The notes: generated from the letters alone by a model not told the origin. A DNA stretch of 64,000 nt from JAMOQA01 sp964420365 (GCA_964420365.1 CAYQTA010000069.1:18213-82212), one strand, 5' to 3'. Positions 40,867 through 49,676 are shown, counted from the first letter of the stretch. Program-made: numbers and translations.

Positions 40867-42195
40867 TCAGAGGACGAGCCCCTGCTCCCGGAAGGCGCGG
40901 AGCTTGTTGCGCAGCGTGCGTACCGAGATCCCGAGCATCGCCGAGGCCCTCGTGCGGTTCCCCCCGGCAGCCTCGAGGGTGCGCTGGATCAGCCGGCGCT
41001 CCGCCTCGGCGATCGTCATGCCGGGCGCCAGCTCCGCGTCCCGGGAACCGGCGTCCCACGGGTCGAGGAACAGGTCGCCGGCGTCGATGCGGCCCTCCCG
41101 GTCGAGGATCACGGCCCGCTCGAGGACGTTCCGCAGCTCGCGGACGTTCCCCGGCCAGGGATGACGGGCGAGACGCCAGAGGGCCTCCCGGGTCAGGCGC
41201 GGTGCCGGTCGTCCGAGCCGCCGCGCGATCTCCTCGACCAGGTGCCGCGCGAGGAGCGGGATGTCCTTCGGCCGTTCCCGCAGGGGCGGAAGCACGAGGG
41301 GGATCACGCGCAGGCGGAAGTAGAGGTCCTGCCGGAACCGTCCCTCCCGGGCCAGCCGCGCCAGGTCCTGGTGGGTGGCGGCGACGATGCGCAGGTCCAC
41401 CTCGCGGGGCTCTCCGGCACCGAGGGGGACGACCTGCCGCTCCTCGAGGGCACGGAGCAGCTTCGCCTGGAGCGGCAGGGGCAGCTCGCCGATCTCGTCG
41501 AGGAGGAGCGTTCCCCCCTCCGCCCGGACGAAGAGTCCCTCCCGGTCCCGGTCGGCCCCGGTGTAGGCGCCCCGGCGGACCCCGAACAGTTCCGCCTCGA
41601 GGAGTTCCGCCGGCAGGGCCGCGCAGTTGACGGCGACGAACGGCCCGCGGGCCCGGCGGCTGCGGGCGTGGATCCAGCGGGCGAGCACCTCCTTGCCGGT
41701 CCCGCTCTCGCCGGTCAGCAGGACGGTCGCGTCGGTGCGGGCCGCCCGGTCGGCCTCGTCCATCAGGGCGAGAAACCGCGGGTCCTCGCCCACCATCTCC
41801 GGGCCATCGTCGGTGGAGGGGCGGTCCTCCCGGCCGAGGGCGCGGCGGACGGCGGCGAGGAGCGCCTCCGGCGCGAACGGCTTGAGCAGGTAGTCCGCGG
41901 CACCGCGGCGCACGGCGTCGACCGCGTCCTCCACGGTACCGAACGCGGTCACCATCACGACCGCGAGACCCGGCCGGATGGCGAGGGCGCGCGAGAGCAG
42001 CTCGCGACCGTCGATCCCCGGCATCCGCACGTCGGTGACCATCCCGTCCCAGGGCCTTCGCCCGAGGGCGGCGAGGGCTTCCCGGCCGTCCCGGCAGCGG
42101 GTCACCTCGAAACCGCCCCGCTCGAGCACCCGGCCCATGGCGAGGCGCATCGTGTCGTCGTCGTCCACCACGAGGATCGAGGGCCTGCGCTTCAT
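40867..42195 (-). CDS. flrC: NtrC-family sigma54 activator, FlrC/FleR-like
   Basis: A 442-residue response regulator. The receiver domain has Asp11-Asp12, phosphoacceptor Asp55 (VTDVRMPG) and Lys in DYLLKPFAPE. The AAA+ domain has Walker A GESGTGKEV, the sigma54 loop as GAYTGAD (tyrosine instead of the usual phenylalanine), Walker B TLLLDEIGELPL, and RHPWPGNVRELRNVLERAV. The C-terminal HTH is RASAMLGISVRTLRNKLRAF. ATG 42195 follows GGAGGTG by 8 nt and overlaps the flrB-like stop. With its kinase it probably activates the mid-class sigma54 flagellar operons. Confidence 0.9.
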   Translation of the reverse strand: MKRRPSILVVDDDDTMRLAMGRVLERGGFEVTRCRDGREALAALGRRPWDGMVTDVRMPGIDGRELLSRALAIRPGLAVVMVTAFGTVEDAVDAVRRGAADYLLKPFAPEALLAAVRRALGREDRPSTDDGPEMVGEDPRFLALMDEADRAARTDATVLLTGESGTGKEVLARWIHARSRRARGPFVAVNCAALPAELLEAELFGVRRGAYTGADRDREGLFVRAEGGTLLLDEIGELPLPLQAKLLRALEERQVVPLGAGEPREVDLRIVAATHQDLARLAREGRFRQDLYFRLRVIPLVLPPLRERPKDIPLLARHLVEEIARRLGRPAPRLTREALWRLARHPWPGNVRELRNVLERAVILDREGRIDAGDLFLDPWDAGSRDAELAPGMTIAEAERRLIQRTLEAAGGNRTRASAMLGISVRTLRNKLRAFREQGLVL

Positions 42196-43319
42196 CCGCT
42201 CGTCACCTCCTCCACCGCGGGTTCCCCCGCGGGCAGCTCCACCCGGAACCGGGCCCCGCCGAGGGGGCTCTCCCCCACCCGGACCAGGCCGCCGTGGGCC
42301 AGGGTCACCTGCTCGACGACGGCGAGCCCGAGGCCCGTTCCCTCGTCCCGGGTGCTGAAGAACGGCTCGAAGATCCGCTCCCTCAGCTCCGGGGGAATCC
42401 CGGGGCCGCTGTCGTCGACGACGAAGACGACCCGGTCGGCCTCCCGGGCCACCGTCACCCGCACCTCGCCGCCGGCCGGCGTCGCCTCGAGCCCGTTTCC
42501 GACCAGGTTGAGGAGCGCCCGGCGAATCCCTTCCCCGTCGAGCCGCGCCTCTCCCGGCCCCCGCTCTTCCGTCGTCAGCCGCAGGTCCACCTCCCGGGCG
42601 CAGGCGACCGGTTCGAGGGCGGCCACGACCTCGCGGGCCAGGCGCACGGGGTCGACGGGGGCGCGCCGTGCCTTGCGGCCCCGCACCGCGGCGAGGAGGC
42701 GGGAGACGGTCCCGGAGAGCCGCCGGACCTCGAGGAGGATCCGCTCCGCCATCTCCCGCGAGGGAGCGTCGTCCGCCAGGTCGTCGACGAGCAGCGACGC
42801 CAGCAGTTCCAGGCTTCCCAGCGGGTTCCGCACCTCGTGGGCGACCTCCGCGGCCATCCGGCCGAGCGCCTCGAGACGCGTCCGCCGCCGGGTCTCCTCC
42901 TCGAGCTCGACGACCCGTGTCACTTCCTCCACGACCAGGAGCCGCCCCGCCGCGTCCCCGGGGAGGATCATTCCCCGGGACCGGACGAGGAAGTGCCGGC
43001 GCCCGGCAGGAGCGTCCAGGGCGAGGCGTCCATCCGCCTCGCTCCCGAGGAACCGGTCGAAGGGGGGGGCGATCCGTCCACCCTGGCCGACGACGCCCAG
43101 CTCCCGGGCCGCCCGGTTGGCCGCGAGGACCGTGCCGTCCTCCGCGGCGAGGGCGATTCCCGCGCCCAGCGTCTCGAGGATGCCGTCGAGGATCCGGGCC
43201 AACCGTTCCTTTTCCGCGAGGGCCCGGGCCAGCTTCCGCCCGGCGTCGGCGAGGCGGTCCGCCAGGAGGAACGCCTCCCGGGAGACCCGCTCCCGATCCT
43301 CCCGCGGCACGGTGCTCAC
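42192..43319 (-). CDS. flrB: Sensor histidine kinase, FlrB/FleS-like
   Basis: A 375-residue soluble NtrB-type kinase; no membrane helix is visible, so it senses a cytoplasmic signal. It contains a PAS-like region (ILDGILETLGAGIALAAEDG), the phosphoacceptor helix AAEVAHEVRNPLGSLELLAS typical of flagellar FlrB kinases, the N-box LLNLVGNGLEATPAGGEV, and G-boxes VDDSGPGIPPELRERIFEPF and EGTGLGLAVVEQV. The GTG start at 43319 overlaps the TPR gene stop (GTGA). It precedes flrC by a 4-bp overlap. Confidence 0.88.
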   Translation of the reverse strand: MSTVPREDRERVSREAFLLADRLADAGRKLARALAEKERLARILDGILETLGAGIALAAEDGTVLAANRAARELGVVGQGGRIAPPFDRFLGSEADGRLALDAPAGRRHFLVRSRGMILPGDAAGRLLVVEEVTRVVELEEETRRRTRLEALGRMAAEVAHEVRNPLGSLELLASLLVDDLADDAPSREMAERILLEVRRLSGTVSRLLAAVRGRKARRAPVDPVRLAREVVAALEPVACAREVDLRLTTEERGPGEARLDGEGIRRALLNLVGNGLEATPAGGEVRVTVAREADRVVFVVDDSGPGIPPELRERIFEPFFSTRDEGTGLGLAVVEQVTLAHGGLVRVGESPLGGARFRVELPAGEPAVEEVTSG

Positions 43320-45142
43320 GAGGCGTTCCCCCCGGCCGCCGCCGACCCCGCCCGGGCCTGCTCTCCCGCCGGGGCGGGCGGGATCCCGAGCAGATTCTCC
43401 ACCGCGAACCGCACCGGCTCGGGCGGGTCGCCCGCGAGGATCGCCCGCAGGCGCTGCTCGGCCCGCTCCCGGCTTCCCTCCCGCAGCTCGCACGCCGCCA
43501 CCCGCACCTGGGCCCAGTCGGCCCCGGGCGCGTTCCGCGGCAGGGTCCGGGCGGCCGCCCGGAAGTCCCGGCAGGCCTCTTCCCACGCCCCGGCGATGGC
43601 CCGGGCGTCCCCCCGGAGGAGGGCCGCTTCCCCGGTGACCTCGCCGAGCGGCTCGAGGGCGGCCCGCGCCGCCGGCACGTCCCCCTCCGCCCAGGCCGCG
43701 CGCGCGAGGAGCGTCCGCTTCGCCGCGGCATCCCTTCCCCCGAGCCGGGACCCGCGGAGCACTTCCCGGATGACCTTCCAGTGCTCTTCCCGGGCGAGGG
43801 CGGCGAGGCGGGCGGGGTCGTCAGGGGCGATCCCCTCGGGGACCTCGTCCGGCGCGCACCGGGCGAGACCGAGCCGGGCCTGCCGGGCAATCGGGCCGTA
43901 CCAGTGCTTCTCGAGCACCCGGTAGATCGCCGCGGCCCGGTCGTACTCCCCGACGCGTTCGCGCAGCCGGCCGGCGGCGAGCCGGATCCCCGGCGTGATC
44001 TCGTCGACCTGGCCGAGCCGTTCCGCGAGGCGCAGCACGAAGGCGGCCGCCAGCTCGTCCTTCTCGAGGTCGGGCGCCATCAGCCGAACGATCCGGTCGA
44101 AGTGGGACCGGGCGAAGGTCCGGGAGAGCCGGTCCCCCGACTCGATGATCCCGGCCAGCATCAGGAGGGCCGCCCGGCGTCCCTCCTTCTCCACCTTCAG
44201 GTCGACGAGGCGTCGGATCGCCTTCGCCACGAGGAGCGGATCGGTGGCCGACTCCAGCACGTCCCGGTACGCGATCCAGGCGTCGTCCTCGTCCCGCTGC
44301 TTCTCGAGGACCTGGGCGGTGAACAGGCGCGCCGCGGCGATCTTCACCGGGTCGTCCGCCGTCTCGACGACCTCCTGGGCGAGGGCGAGGGCGGTCCTGC
44401 TCCGGCCGATCTTCTCGAGGGCCCGCGCGGCCCGGAGCAGCGCCTCGGGACGGCGCGGATCCCGCGGGTAGACGTTGGCGAACCGCAGCATCGCCCGGGC
44501 GGCCTCCCGTGGAGACCCGAGCCGGGCCTTCGCGTCGGCCCAGAGCCAGAGCAGGTCCGGGTTCCGGACGATCCTCCCCGGCTCGAGGGCCTCGAGGCGG
44601 GCGAGGGTCTCCTGGACCTTCCGCACCCTGCCGAGCAGCGCGTACGTCCGGGCGAGCCGCCCGAGGACCGCGACCGGGTCGGCCAGGCGTTCGCGCAGCA
44701 GGCGCTCGTCCGCCCGGGCGGCCTTCACCCGCTCTCCGAGCTGCAGGTAGAGGGCCGGCAGGGCACGCAGGGCGCGGACCGCCCAGGGACTCTCCGGGGC
44801 GACCCGCACGAGCCGCTCGAGGTCGATCACGGCACCGCGGGCATCCCCCTTCCGGCGCCGGGCCATCGCGCGGCGCCAGAGGAGCATCGGGTTGTCCGGG
44901 TGCCCCTCGAGCAGGTGGTCGACCAGCCAGGTCGCCTCCGACGAGTTCGCCTGCCCCTGCCGGTCCAGCTCGACCAGCAGCTCGAAGGCCGCGGCGTCCC
45001 ACGCGCCCCGGTTCTCGGCCCGCTCGAGCCGCGCGCGCAGCTCGCGGATCCGCGCCTCGTCCCCGGGGGACGGCGCGGCCCAGCCGAGCGGCAGGCACAG
45101 CGCCAGCGCGGCGAGCACCCCGACTGTCCAGGTTCGAGACAT
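43316..45142 (-). CDS. Exported TPR-repeat protein linked to flrB-flrC
   Basis: A 608-residue protein with an N-terminal signal peptide (TVGVLAALALCLPLGWAAPS) and many tetratricopeptide-like helical pairs from about residue 70 to 560, such as NPMLLWRRAMARRRKGDARG, RVAPESPWAVRALRALPALY, and GRLARTYALLGRVRKVQETL. The C-terminus is Ala/Gly-rich. It is the first gene of the operon with flrB and flrC, driven by the sigma54 promoter at 45175, and is coupled to flrB by GTGA. TPR proteins usually serve as scaffolds; a periplasmic part in flagellar assembly or as an input to FlrB is possible but not shown. Confidence 0.82.
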   Translation of the reverse strand: MSRTWTVGVLAALALCLPLGWAAPSPGDEARIRELRARLERAENRGAWDAAAFELLVELDRQGQANSSEATWLVDHLLEGHPDNPMLLWRRAMARRRKGDARGAVIDLERLVRVAPESPWAVRALRALPALYLQLGERVKAARADERLLRERLADPVAVLGRLARTYALLGRVRKVQETLARLEALEPGRIVRNPDLLWLWADAKARLGSPREAARAMLRFANVYPRDPRRPEALLRAARALEKIGRSRTALALAQEVVETADDPVKIAAARLFTAQVLEKQRDEDDAWIAYRDVLESATDPLLVAKAIRRLVDLKVEKEGRRAALLMLAGIIESGDRLSRTFARSHFDRIVRLMAPDLEKDELAAAFVLRLAERLGQVDEITPGIRLAAGRLRERVGEYDRAAAIYRVLEKHWYGPIARQARLGLARCAPDEVPEGIAPDDPARLAALAREEHWKVIREVLRGSRLGGRDAAAKRTLLARAAWAEGDVPAARAALEPLGEVTGEAALLRGDARAIAGAWEEACRDFRAAARTLPRNAPGADWAQVRVAACELREGSRERAEQRLRAILAGDPPEPVRFAVENLLGIPPAPAGEQARAGSAAAGGNAS

Positions 45143-45174
45143 GCTCCGGGCTCGTCCTTTCGAGCCGGTCCCCC

Positions 45175-45190
45175 AGCAAGCGGTGTGCCG
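45175..45190 (-). promoter_or_regulatory. sigma54 promoter of the TPR-flrB-flrC operon
   Basis: Reverse-strand CGGCACA-N4-TTGCT. Predicted start near 45164, about 21 nt before the TPR gene ATG. Confidence 0.85.
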
Positions 45191-45303
45191 CCGGCGAGGA
45201 AGAGCGGTCACGGAAGACCGATCCCATGATCCTGGAAGGAGTTGCAGGGGAAGGCCGCGTACGCGACCTGCGGGAACGGGGTGCCGGTCCGCCGTCGGAG
45301 ACC

Positions 45304-45316
45304 GGCAGGAGGTGCC
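45304..45316. promoter_or_regulatory. Putative activator dyad in the divergent regulator region
   Basis: GGCA-GGAGG-TGCC, an exact dyad 113 bp upstream of the TPR/flrB/flrC sigma54 -24 element and 17 bp before the -35 box of the divergent activator gene. It could serve both activation of flrBC and feedback on the activator's own promoter. Confidence 0.45.
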
Positions 45317-45333
45317 GGGGCATGGACGATCTC

Positions 45334-45361
45334 TTGACACCCCGCCCCCGGGGCCTATGTA
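45334..45361 (+). promoter_or_regulatory. sigma70-type promoter of the NtrC-family activator
   Basis: TTGACA (45334-45339), a 16-bp spacer and TATGTA (45356-45361). The leader would be about 55 nt with GGAGGAG and GAGGGAG before the ATG at 45423. No sigma54 or sigma28 site is seen here, placing the gene at the top of the cascade. Confidence 0.65.
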
Positions 45362-45422
45362 TTGGCACCGGGCACCGCGAAACCGTACCAACCACGACGA
45401 ACAACCGGAGGAGAGAGGGAGC

Positions 45423-46829
45423 ATGAGCCACGACCAGGAGAGGGAGCGCTGGAACATCGTCGTCGCCGAGGACGAGCCCGGCCTCCTGCGCACCATCGTC
45501 GACTACCTCGCCGAGCTCGGACACGACGTGCGCGGTGCCTCGACGGGCGACCGGGCCTGGGAGCTGCTGGTGGAGGAACCGGCCGACGTCCTGCTGACCG
45601 ACCTCAAGATCCCCGGTCTCGGTGGCCTCGACCTGCTGGCGCGGGCCCGGGAGCACTACCCGGACATGGTCGTGATCATCATGACCGGCTTCGCCACCGT
45701 GCACTCCGCGGTGGAGGCGATGCGGGAGGGCGCCGCCGACTACCTGGCGAAGCCCTTCGCCATGGCCCAGCTTCGCCTCGCCCTGGAGAGGGCCGTCGAG
45801 ACCAAGCGGCTGCGGGACGAGAACACCCGCCTGCGCACCGAGCTGATGGAACGGGCCAGCTTCGACCAGATCATCGGGAAGAGCCCGGCGATGCAGCGGG
45901 TCTTCGCCCTCCTCGAGAAGGTCAGCCAGGTCGACAGCACGGTCCTGATCACGGGAGAGAGCGGCGTCGGCAAGGAGCTGATCGTCCAGGCCCTCCACTA
46001 CCGTCACCCCGTGCGCAAGGACGGCCGGCTGGTCGCGGTCCACTGCGGGGCGATCCCGGAGAACCTCATCGAGTCGGAGCTGTTCGGGCACGTGAAGGGC
46101 GCGTTCACCGGCGCGGACCGGGACCGCCCCGGGCGCTTCGAGCTGGCGGACGGCGGCACCCTCTTCCTCGACGAGATCGGGACGATGAAACCGGACCTGC
46201 AGGTCAAGCTCCTGCGGGTGCTGCAGTCGCGGCAGGTCACCCGGGTCGGTGGCACGAAGTCGATCCCGGTGGACGTCCGGGTGGTTGCCGCCAGCAACGA
46301 GGACCTGCGGTCCAAGGTGGAGCGCGGCGAGTTCCGGGAGGACCTGTACTACCGGCTCAACGTGATCCCGATCCACGTCCCCGCCCTGCGGGAGCGGCGG
46401 TCGGACATTCCGCTCCTCGCCGCCCATTTCGTCGCCAAGTACGCGCACCGCAACAACCTGCCGCCCAAGGAGATCTCCCAGGAGACGATGCGGCTCCTGA
46501 TGCGCTACGACTGGCCGGGCAACGTGCGCCAGCTCGAGAACGCCATCGAGTACGCGACCGTGATGTCCGGGGGCCGCACCCGCATCGAGCCGGACGACCT
46601 GCCGGTCGAGATGCGGGACGTCCCGCCGGCGCCGATCGTGCCGCTCCAGGTGACCGAGGAGGGCATCAACTTCCGCAGCGTGGTCTCCGAGATCGAGAAG
46701 AACCTGATCCTCCAGAGCCTCGAGCTGACCGGGGGCAACAAGGCACGGGCGGCCCAGTTGCTCGACCTGAAGCGGACGACCTTCGTCGAGAAGCTCAAGC
46801 GGATCCAGCGCGGTCAGCCCACGGTCTGA
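45423..46829 (+). CDS. NtrC-family sigma54 activator with receiver domain (probable flagellar master regulator)
   Basis: A 468-residue enhancer-binding protein. The receiver has Asp17, phosphoacceptor Asp60 (LLTDLKIPGLGG), Thr88 and Lys110 (DYLAKPF). The AAA+ domain has GESGVGKELIVQALH, the canonical GAFTGAD loop, TLFLDEIGTMKPDLQVKLLR, and YDWPGNVRQLENAIEYAT. The C-terminus has a Fis-type HTH: GGNKARAAQLLDLKRTTFVE. Unlike FleQ/FlrA, the receiver residues are intact, so it should respond to a kinase. It is divergent from TPR-flrB-flrC, has a sigma70-type promoter and ends at a bidirectional terminator. I infer that it starts the sigma54 tier. Confidence 0.9.
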   Translation: MSHDQERERWNIVVAEDEPGLLRTIVDYLAELGHDVRGASTGDRAWELLVEEPADVLLTDLKIPGLGGLDLLARAREHYPDMVVIIMTGFATVHSAVEAMREGAADYLAKPFAMAQLRLALERAVETKRLRDENTRLRTELMERASFDQIIGKSPAMQRVFALLEKVSQVDSTVLITGESGVGKELIVQALHYRHPVRKDGRLVAVHCGAIPENLIESELFGHVKGAFTGADRDRPGRFELADGGTLFLDEIGTMKPDLQVKLLRVLQSRQVTRVGGTKSIPVDVRVVAASNEDLRSKVERGEFREDLYYRLNVIPIHVPALRERRSDIPLLAAHFVAKYAHRNNLPPKEISQETMRLLMRYDWPGNVRQLENAIEYATVMSGGRTRIEPDDLPVEMRDVPPAPIVPLQVTEEGINFRSVVSEIEKNLILQSLELTGGNKARAAQLLDLKRTTFVEKLKRIQRGQPTV

Positions 46830-46854
46830 CTGCCCGGCACGCGCCCGGCAAGAT

Positions 46855-46882
46855 GAGGGGGTGGGCCGCGGCCCACCCCCTC
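46855..46882. terminator. Bidirectional terminator
   Basis: A perfect 28-bp palindrome: GAGGGGGTGGGCCG and its complement. It lies between the convergent activator gene (stop at 46829) and the fliT-like gene (stop at 46936) and can serve both. Confidence 0.8.
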
Positions 46883-46935
46883 GGTCCGCCCGGGCTCACC
46901 CCTTCCCCGTCGAGGATCTTCCCGGGGAGCGCGGG

Positions 46936-47277
46936 TCAGTACCCGCGGCTCGTCTCGTACCCGGCGGCCGCCCGCTGGAGGGTGTCCTGCTCGGCGAGCC
47001 GCCGCCCCAGTTCCTCCCGCAGTCCCGACAGGAGCTCGAGGTTGACCCGCACCGCCTCCTTCGCCTGCTCCAGGAGCTCGGCCACCCGCCCCTCGACCGG
47101 GGTCCCCGGCGGGAGGTGCACGTCCAGCTCCGCCAGCAGCATCCCTCGGCGCGCCGAGATCCCGGGGAGCAGGTCGAGCCGGCCGGTTTCCACGGCCGCA
47201 CGCTCTTCCCGGCAGGCGTCGACGAGGTCCTCGAGGACCCGCACGGCCTGCGCGCCGGGCAGCGACGGCATGGTCAT
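46936..47277 (-). CDS. FliT-like flagellar chaperone
   Basis: A 113-residue helical protein: AVRVLEDLVDACREERAAVE, then GISARRGMLLAELDVHLPPG, and EAVRVNLELLSGLREELGRR. It has no hallmark motif. Its small size, helical content and location right after fliS (4-bp ATGA overlap) and fliD suggest a FliT/FlgN-type chaperone for FliD. A different small chaperone role remains possible. Confidence 0.65.
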   Translation of the reverse strand: MTMPSLPGAQAVRVLEDLVDACREERAAVETGRLDLLPGISARRGMLLAELDVHLPPGTPVEGRVAELLEQAKEAVRVNLELLSGLREELGRRLAEQDTLQRAAAGYETSRGY

Positions 47278-47675
47278 TCCTGGCCCGCCAGCTGCTTCTG
47301 CCGGGCCTCCGCCCAGGCGTCCCGCAGCGGCGCCATCAGGTCGGCGATCTCGCGCAGGCCGGAGGGGTCCCGGTGCAGGTGGGACTCCATGATGCGCCGG
47401 CGGCAGTAGGTGTAGAGCCGGTCCAGGTTGCTCGCGATCTCGCCGCCGCGCTCCAGGTCGAGGACCGCCTGCAGCTCCCCGATGATGTCGGCGGCCCGCC
47501 GGATCGGGTCGGCCGCCTCGGCGTACCGTCCCTCGCCGAGGAGGTCGGCCCCGCGCCGCAGGAAACCGATCATCCCGTCGTAGAGCCGCACGACGAGACC
47601 CATCGGGTCGTCCATCTGCACCTGGTTCGCCTGGTAGGCCATCCGGGCCTGCTGAGCCACCATTGCCTGGGTCAT
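47274..47675 (-). CDS. fliS: Flagellin chaperone FliS
   Basis: FliS binds flagellin in the cytoplasm and delivers it to FlhA. The 133-residue protein has ARMAYQANQVQMDDPMGLVV, RLYDGMIGFLRRGADLLGEG, and LDLERGGEIASNLDRLYTYC, all typical. The start at 47675 is chosen with GGGGGAAACG just upstream; an ATG at 47714 overlapping the fliD stop would add 13 residues. It lies between fliD and the fliT-like gene. Confidence 0.93.
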   Translation of the reverse strand: MTQAMVAQQARMAYQANQVQMDDPMGLVVRLYDGMIGFLRRGADLLGEGRYAEAADPIRRAADIIGELQAVLDLERGGEIASNLDRLYTYCRRRIMESHLHRDPSGLREIADLMAPLRDAWAEARQKQLAGQE

Positions 47676-47710
47676 CGATGCGTTTCCCCCGTTCGCTTCC
47701 CGCGTTCCCC

Positions 47711-49621
47711 TCACCGCTGGTTGAGCGATGCCATCGCCTGGTTCAGCTGGCTGATCGCCGCCTCCGCCATCGAGAACTGCTTCGTCAGGAGCTCCCGCCG
47801 GCGAGCGAGGCGCGCCTGGATCCGCTCGATCCGCTCCTGGGCCGCCTCGATCGAGTCGTCGTACCCGTCGGTGATCGACTTGATCGTGCCGTCGTAGTCG
47901 TCGACCATGTCCTCGATCGCCGAGATGAACGAGTCGGCGGCCCCGCGACTGTAGCCGACCTGCCCGAAGTCACCGCCCTTCGCCGTGACCGAGTCCGGCG
48001 TGGCGTAGATCCGGACGACCAGGCCGTCCATGTCCGTCCCGTCGGCCCCGATCAGCTCGTTGCCCACGCCTTCCGCGGCCTGGCCGCCGATCGTGCCGGC
48101 CACGTCGACGCCGGTGTCGGACCGCTCGGTCGTGCCGATGCCGGTGCTCGTCCCGTCGCCCGCGTCCGCCACGTTGCTGACCGCGGTCACGGTGTAGGCG
48201 GAACCGTAGTCCGCCGCGCGGATCTTGAGGACGCCGCCGTCCGAGTACGCCACCGCTTCCAGGCCCGCCGCGTCGAGGGCGCTGTTGATCTTCTGCACGA
48301 TCGTGTCGATCGTGTCCCCGGCCGCCAGGTCGACGGTGGTCGTCGAACCGTTCACGCCGATCGTCAGCGTCTCGTCCTGGGCGATCCCGGAGGACTGGAT
48401 CGCCGTGGATCCGCCGACCTCCGCGCGCTCGGGCGCCGTGGTCACCGTGATGTCGTAGGTCCCCGACTGCGTGTTCGTCCCCGCGGTCACGAAGACGACG
48501 GAGCTGTCGGTAGTGGACCCGGACGAGCGCAGGACGGCCTTGACCTCGTCGAAGCGACCCTGGTCGACCAGGTCATCGAAGTACGACGATCGGAACTCCA
48601 GGCGACCGGTGGAATCGGCGACGACGATTCCGAGCTCGGCCAGGGTGTTCACCTGGCCGTCCGGAATGCCGCTGATCTCCCGGGTCAACAGGCTCTGCAG
48701 TTGCCACTGGATGTTGCGGACCGAGTTCCCCGCCGTGACCGCGGAGTACTTCTGGAAGTCCGCGGTGCCGAACTGCCGATCGAAGTAGTCGTTGACCTTG
48801 TTGTACGCCTCGACGAAGCTCTCGATCGCGTCCTTCGTGGCGTCGGTGTCCTCCTCCACCGTCAGGGTGACCTCCGAGGTCGTGGTGTCCGTCAGGTTGA
48901 GGGTCACGCCGGCGATGGCGCCCGTCACCGTGTTGGTGGAGGAGGTGATCGAGATGCCGTCGACGACGAGCTGGGCATCCTGGGCCGCCTGCAGCTCGTT
49001 GGACGACTCGTCGAGATCGAGGTTGGTCGTGTCCGTGATCGTCAGGGCGTGCTCGGTGCCGGTCTCCTTGGCGCGCACGACGAGGATCGAGTTCGTGCCG
49101 TCGTTGATGATACTCGCGACGACGCCCTGGTCGGCGGCGTTGATCGCGTCGGCGATGCCCTGGAGGGAGTTGTTGCCGTTCGCCGCGCTGACCTCGATCG
49201 TGATCTTCTCGTACCCGCCCGCCTGGATCTCGATCGTGCCGTCGCTGACCAGCGGGCTGTAGCGATCGGAAAGGCCGATCGACCGCACCCCGTGGGCCTT
49301 GGCGAGCTGGCTGACCGTGATCGTGTGGATGCCCGGCGTGGCCGAGCTGCTGGCGGTGGCCGTCAGCGCGTCCTCGCTGCTGAGGGAGGCCTTGTAGCCG
49401 CCCAGGCTGTCGTCCGCCTTGAGCTCCTCGAGGGCGGACTGGAAGTCCTCGAGGAGACCCTTCAGCTCGTTGAACGAGCTCTTCGCCTTCTCGAAGGTGT
49501 CGATCCGCTCCTGGAGCTGCTGGATCGGGTAGCTCTCGGCCTGGATGATGGCGTCGACGACCTGGCTCCAGTTGATGCCGGAGGCGAGACCCGAGCCGAA
49601 CTGGATCTGTCCGAGAGGCAT
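47711..49621 (-). CDS. fliD: Flagellar filament capping protein FliD (HAP2)
   Basis: FliD caps the filament and folds incoming flagellin. At 636 residues it is longer than the enteric protein (about 470) because of a larger central domain. N-terminal features are SGINWSQVVDAIIQAESYPI and QQLQERIDTFEKAKSSFNEL. Middle parts contain QAAQDAQLVVDGISITSSTN, a family segment, and AIAGVTLNLTDTTTSEVTLT. The C-terminal coiled region has GYDDSIEAAQERIERIQARL and FSMAEAAISQLNQAMASLNQ. It follows flaG by 55 bp. Confidence 0.95.
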   Translation of the reverse strand: MPLGQIQFGSGLASGINWSQVVDAIIQAESYPIQQLQERIDTFEKAKSSFNELKGLLEDFQSALEELKADDSLGGYKASLSSEDALTATASSSATPGIHTITVSQLAKAHGVRSIGLSDRYSPLVSDGTIEIQAGGYEKITIEVSAANGNNSLQGIADAINAADQGVVASIINDGTNSILVVRAKETGTEHALTITDTTNLDLDESSNELQAAQDAQLVVDGISITSSTNTVTGAIAGVTLNLTDTTTSEVTLTVEEDTDATKDAIESFVEAYNKVNDYFDRQFGTADFQKYSAVTAGNSVRNIQWQLQSLLTREISGIPDGQVNTLAELGIVVADSTGRLEFRSSYFDDLVDQGRFDEVKAVLRSSGSTTDSSVVFVTAGTNTQSGTYDITVTTAPERAEVGGSTAIQSSGIAQDETLTIGVNGSTTTVDLAAGDTIDTIVQKINSALDAAGLEAVAYSDGGVLKIRAADYGSAYTVTAVSNVADAGDGTSTGIGTTERSDTGVDVAGTIGGQAAEGVGNELIGADGTDMDGLVVRIYATPDSVTAKGGDFGQVGYSRGAADSFISAIEDMVDDYDGTIKSITDGYDDSIEAAQERIERIQARLARRRELLTKQFSMAEAAISQLNQAMASLNQR

Positions 49622-49676
49622 GGTTCACTCCCTCGCCCGCCCACGGCGGGCAGTGGCGCCTCCCGGGGACCGGCCG

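Noticed and set aside
43821..46448. Reverse-strand frame of 875 codons crossing the activator gene
   Set aside because: It runs antisense through the NtrC-family gene and through the divergent promoter region. No domain is visible.
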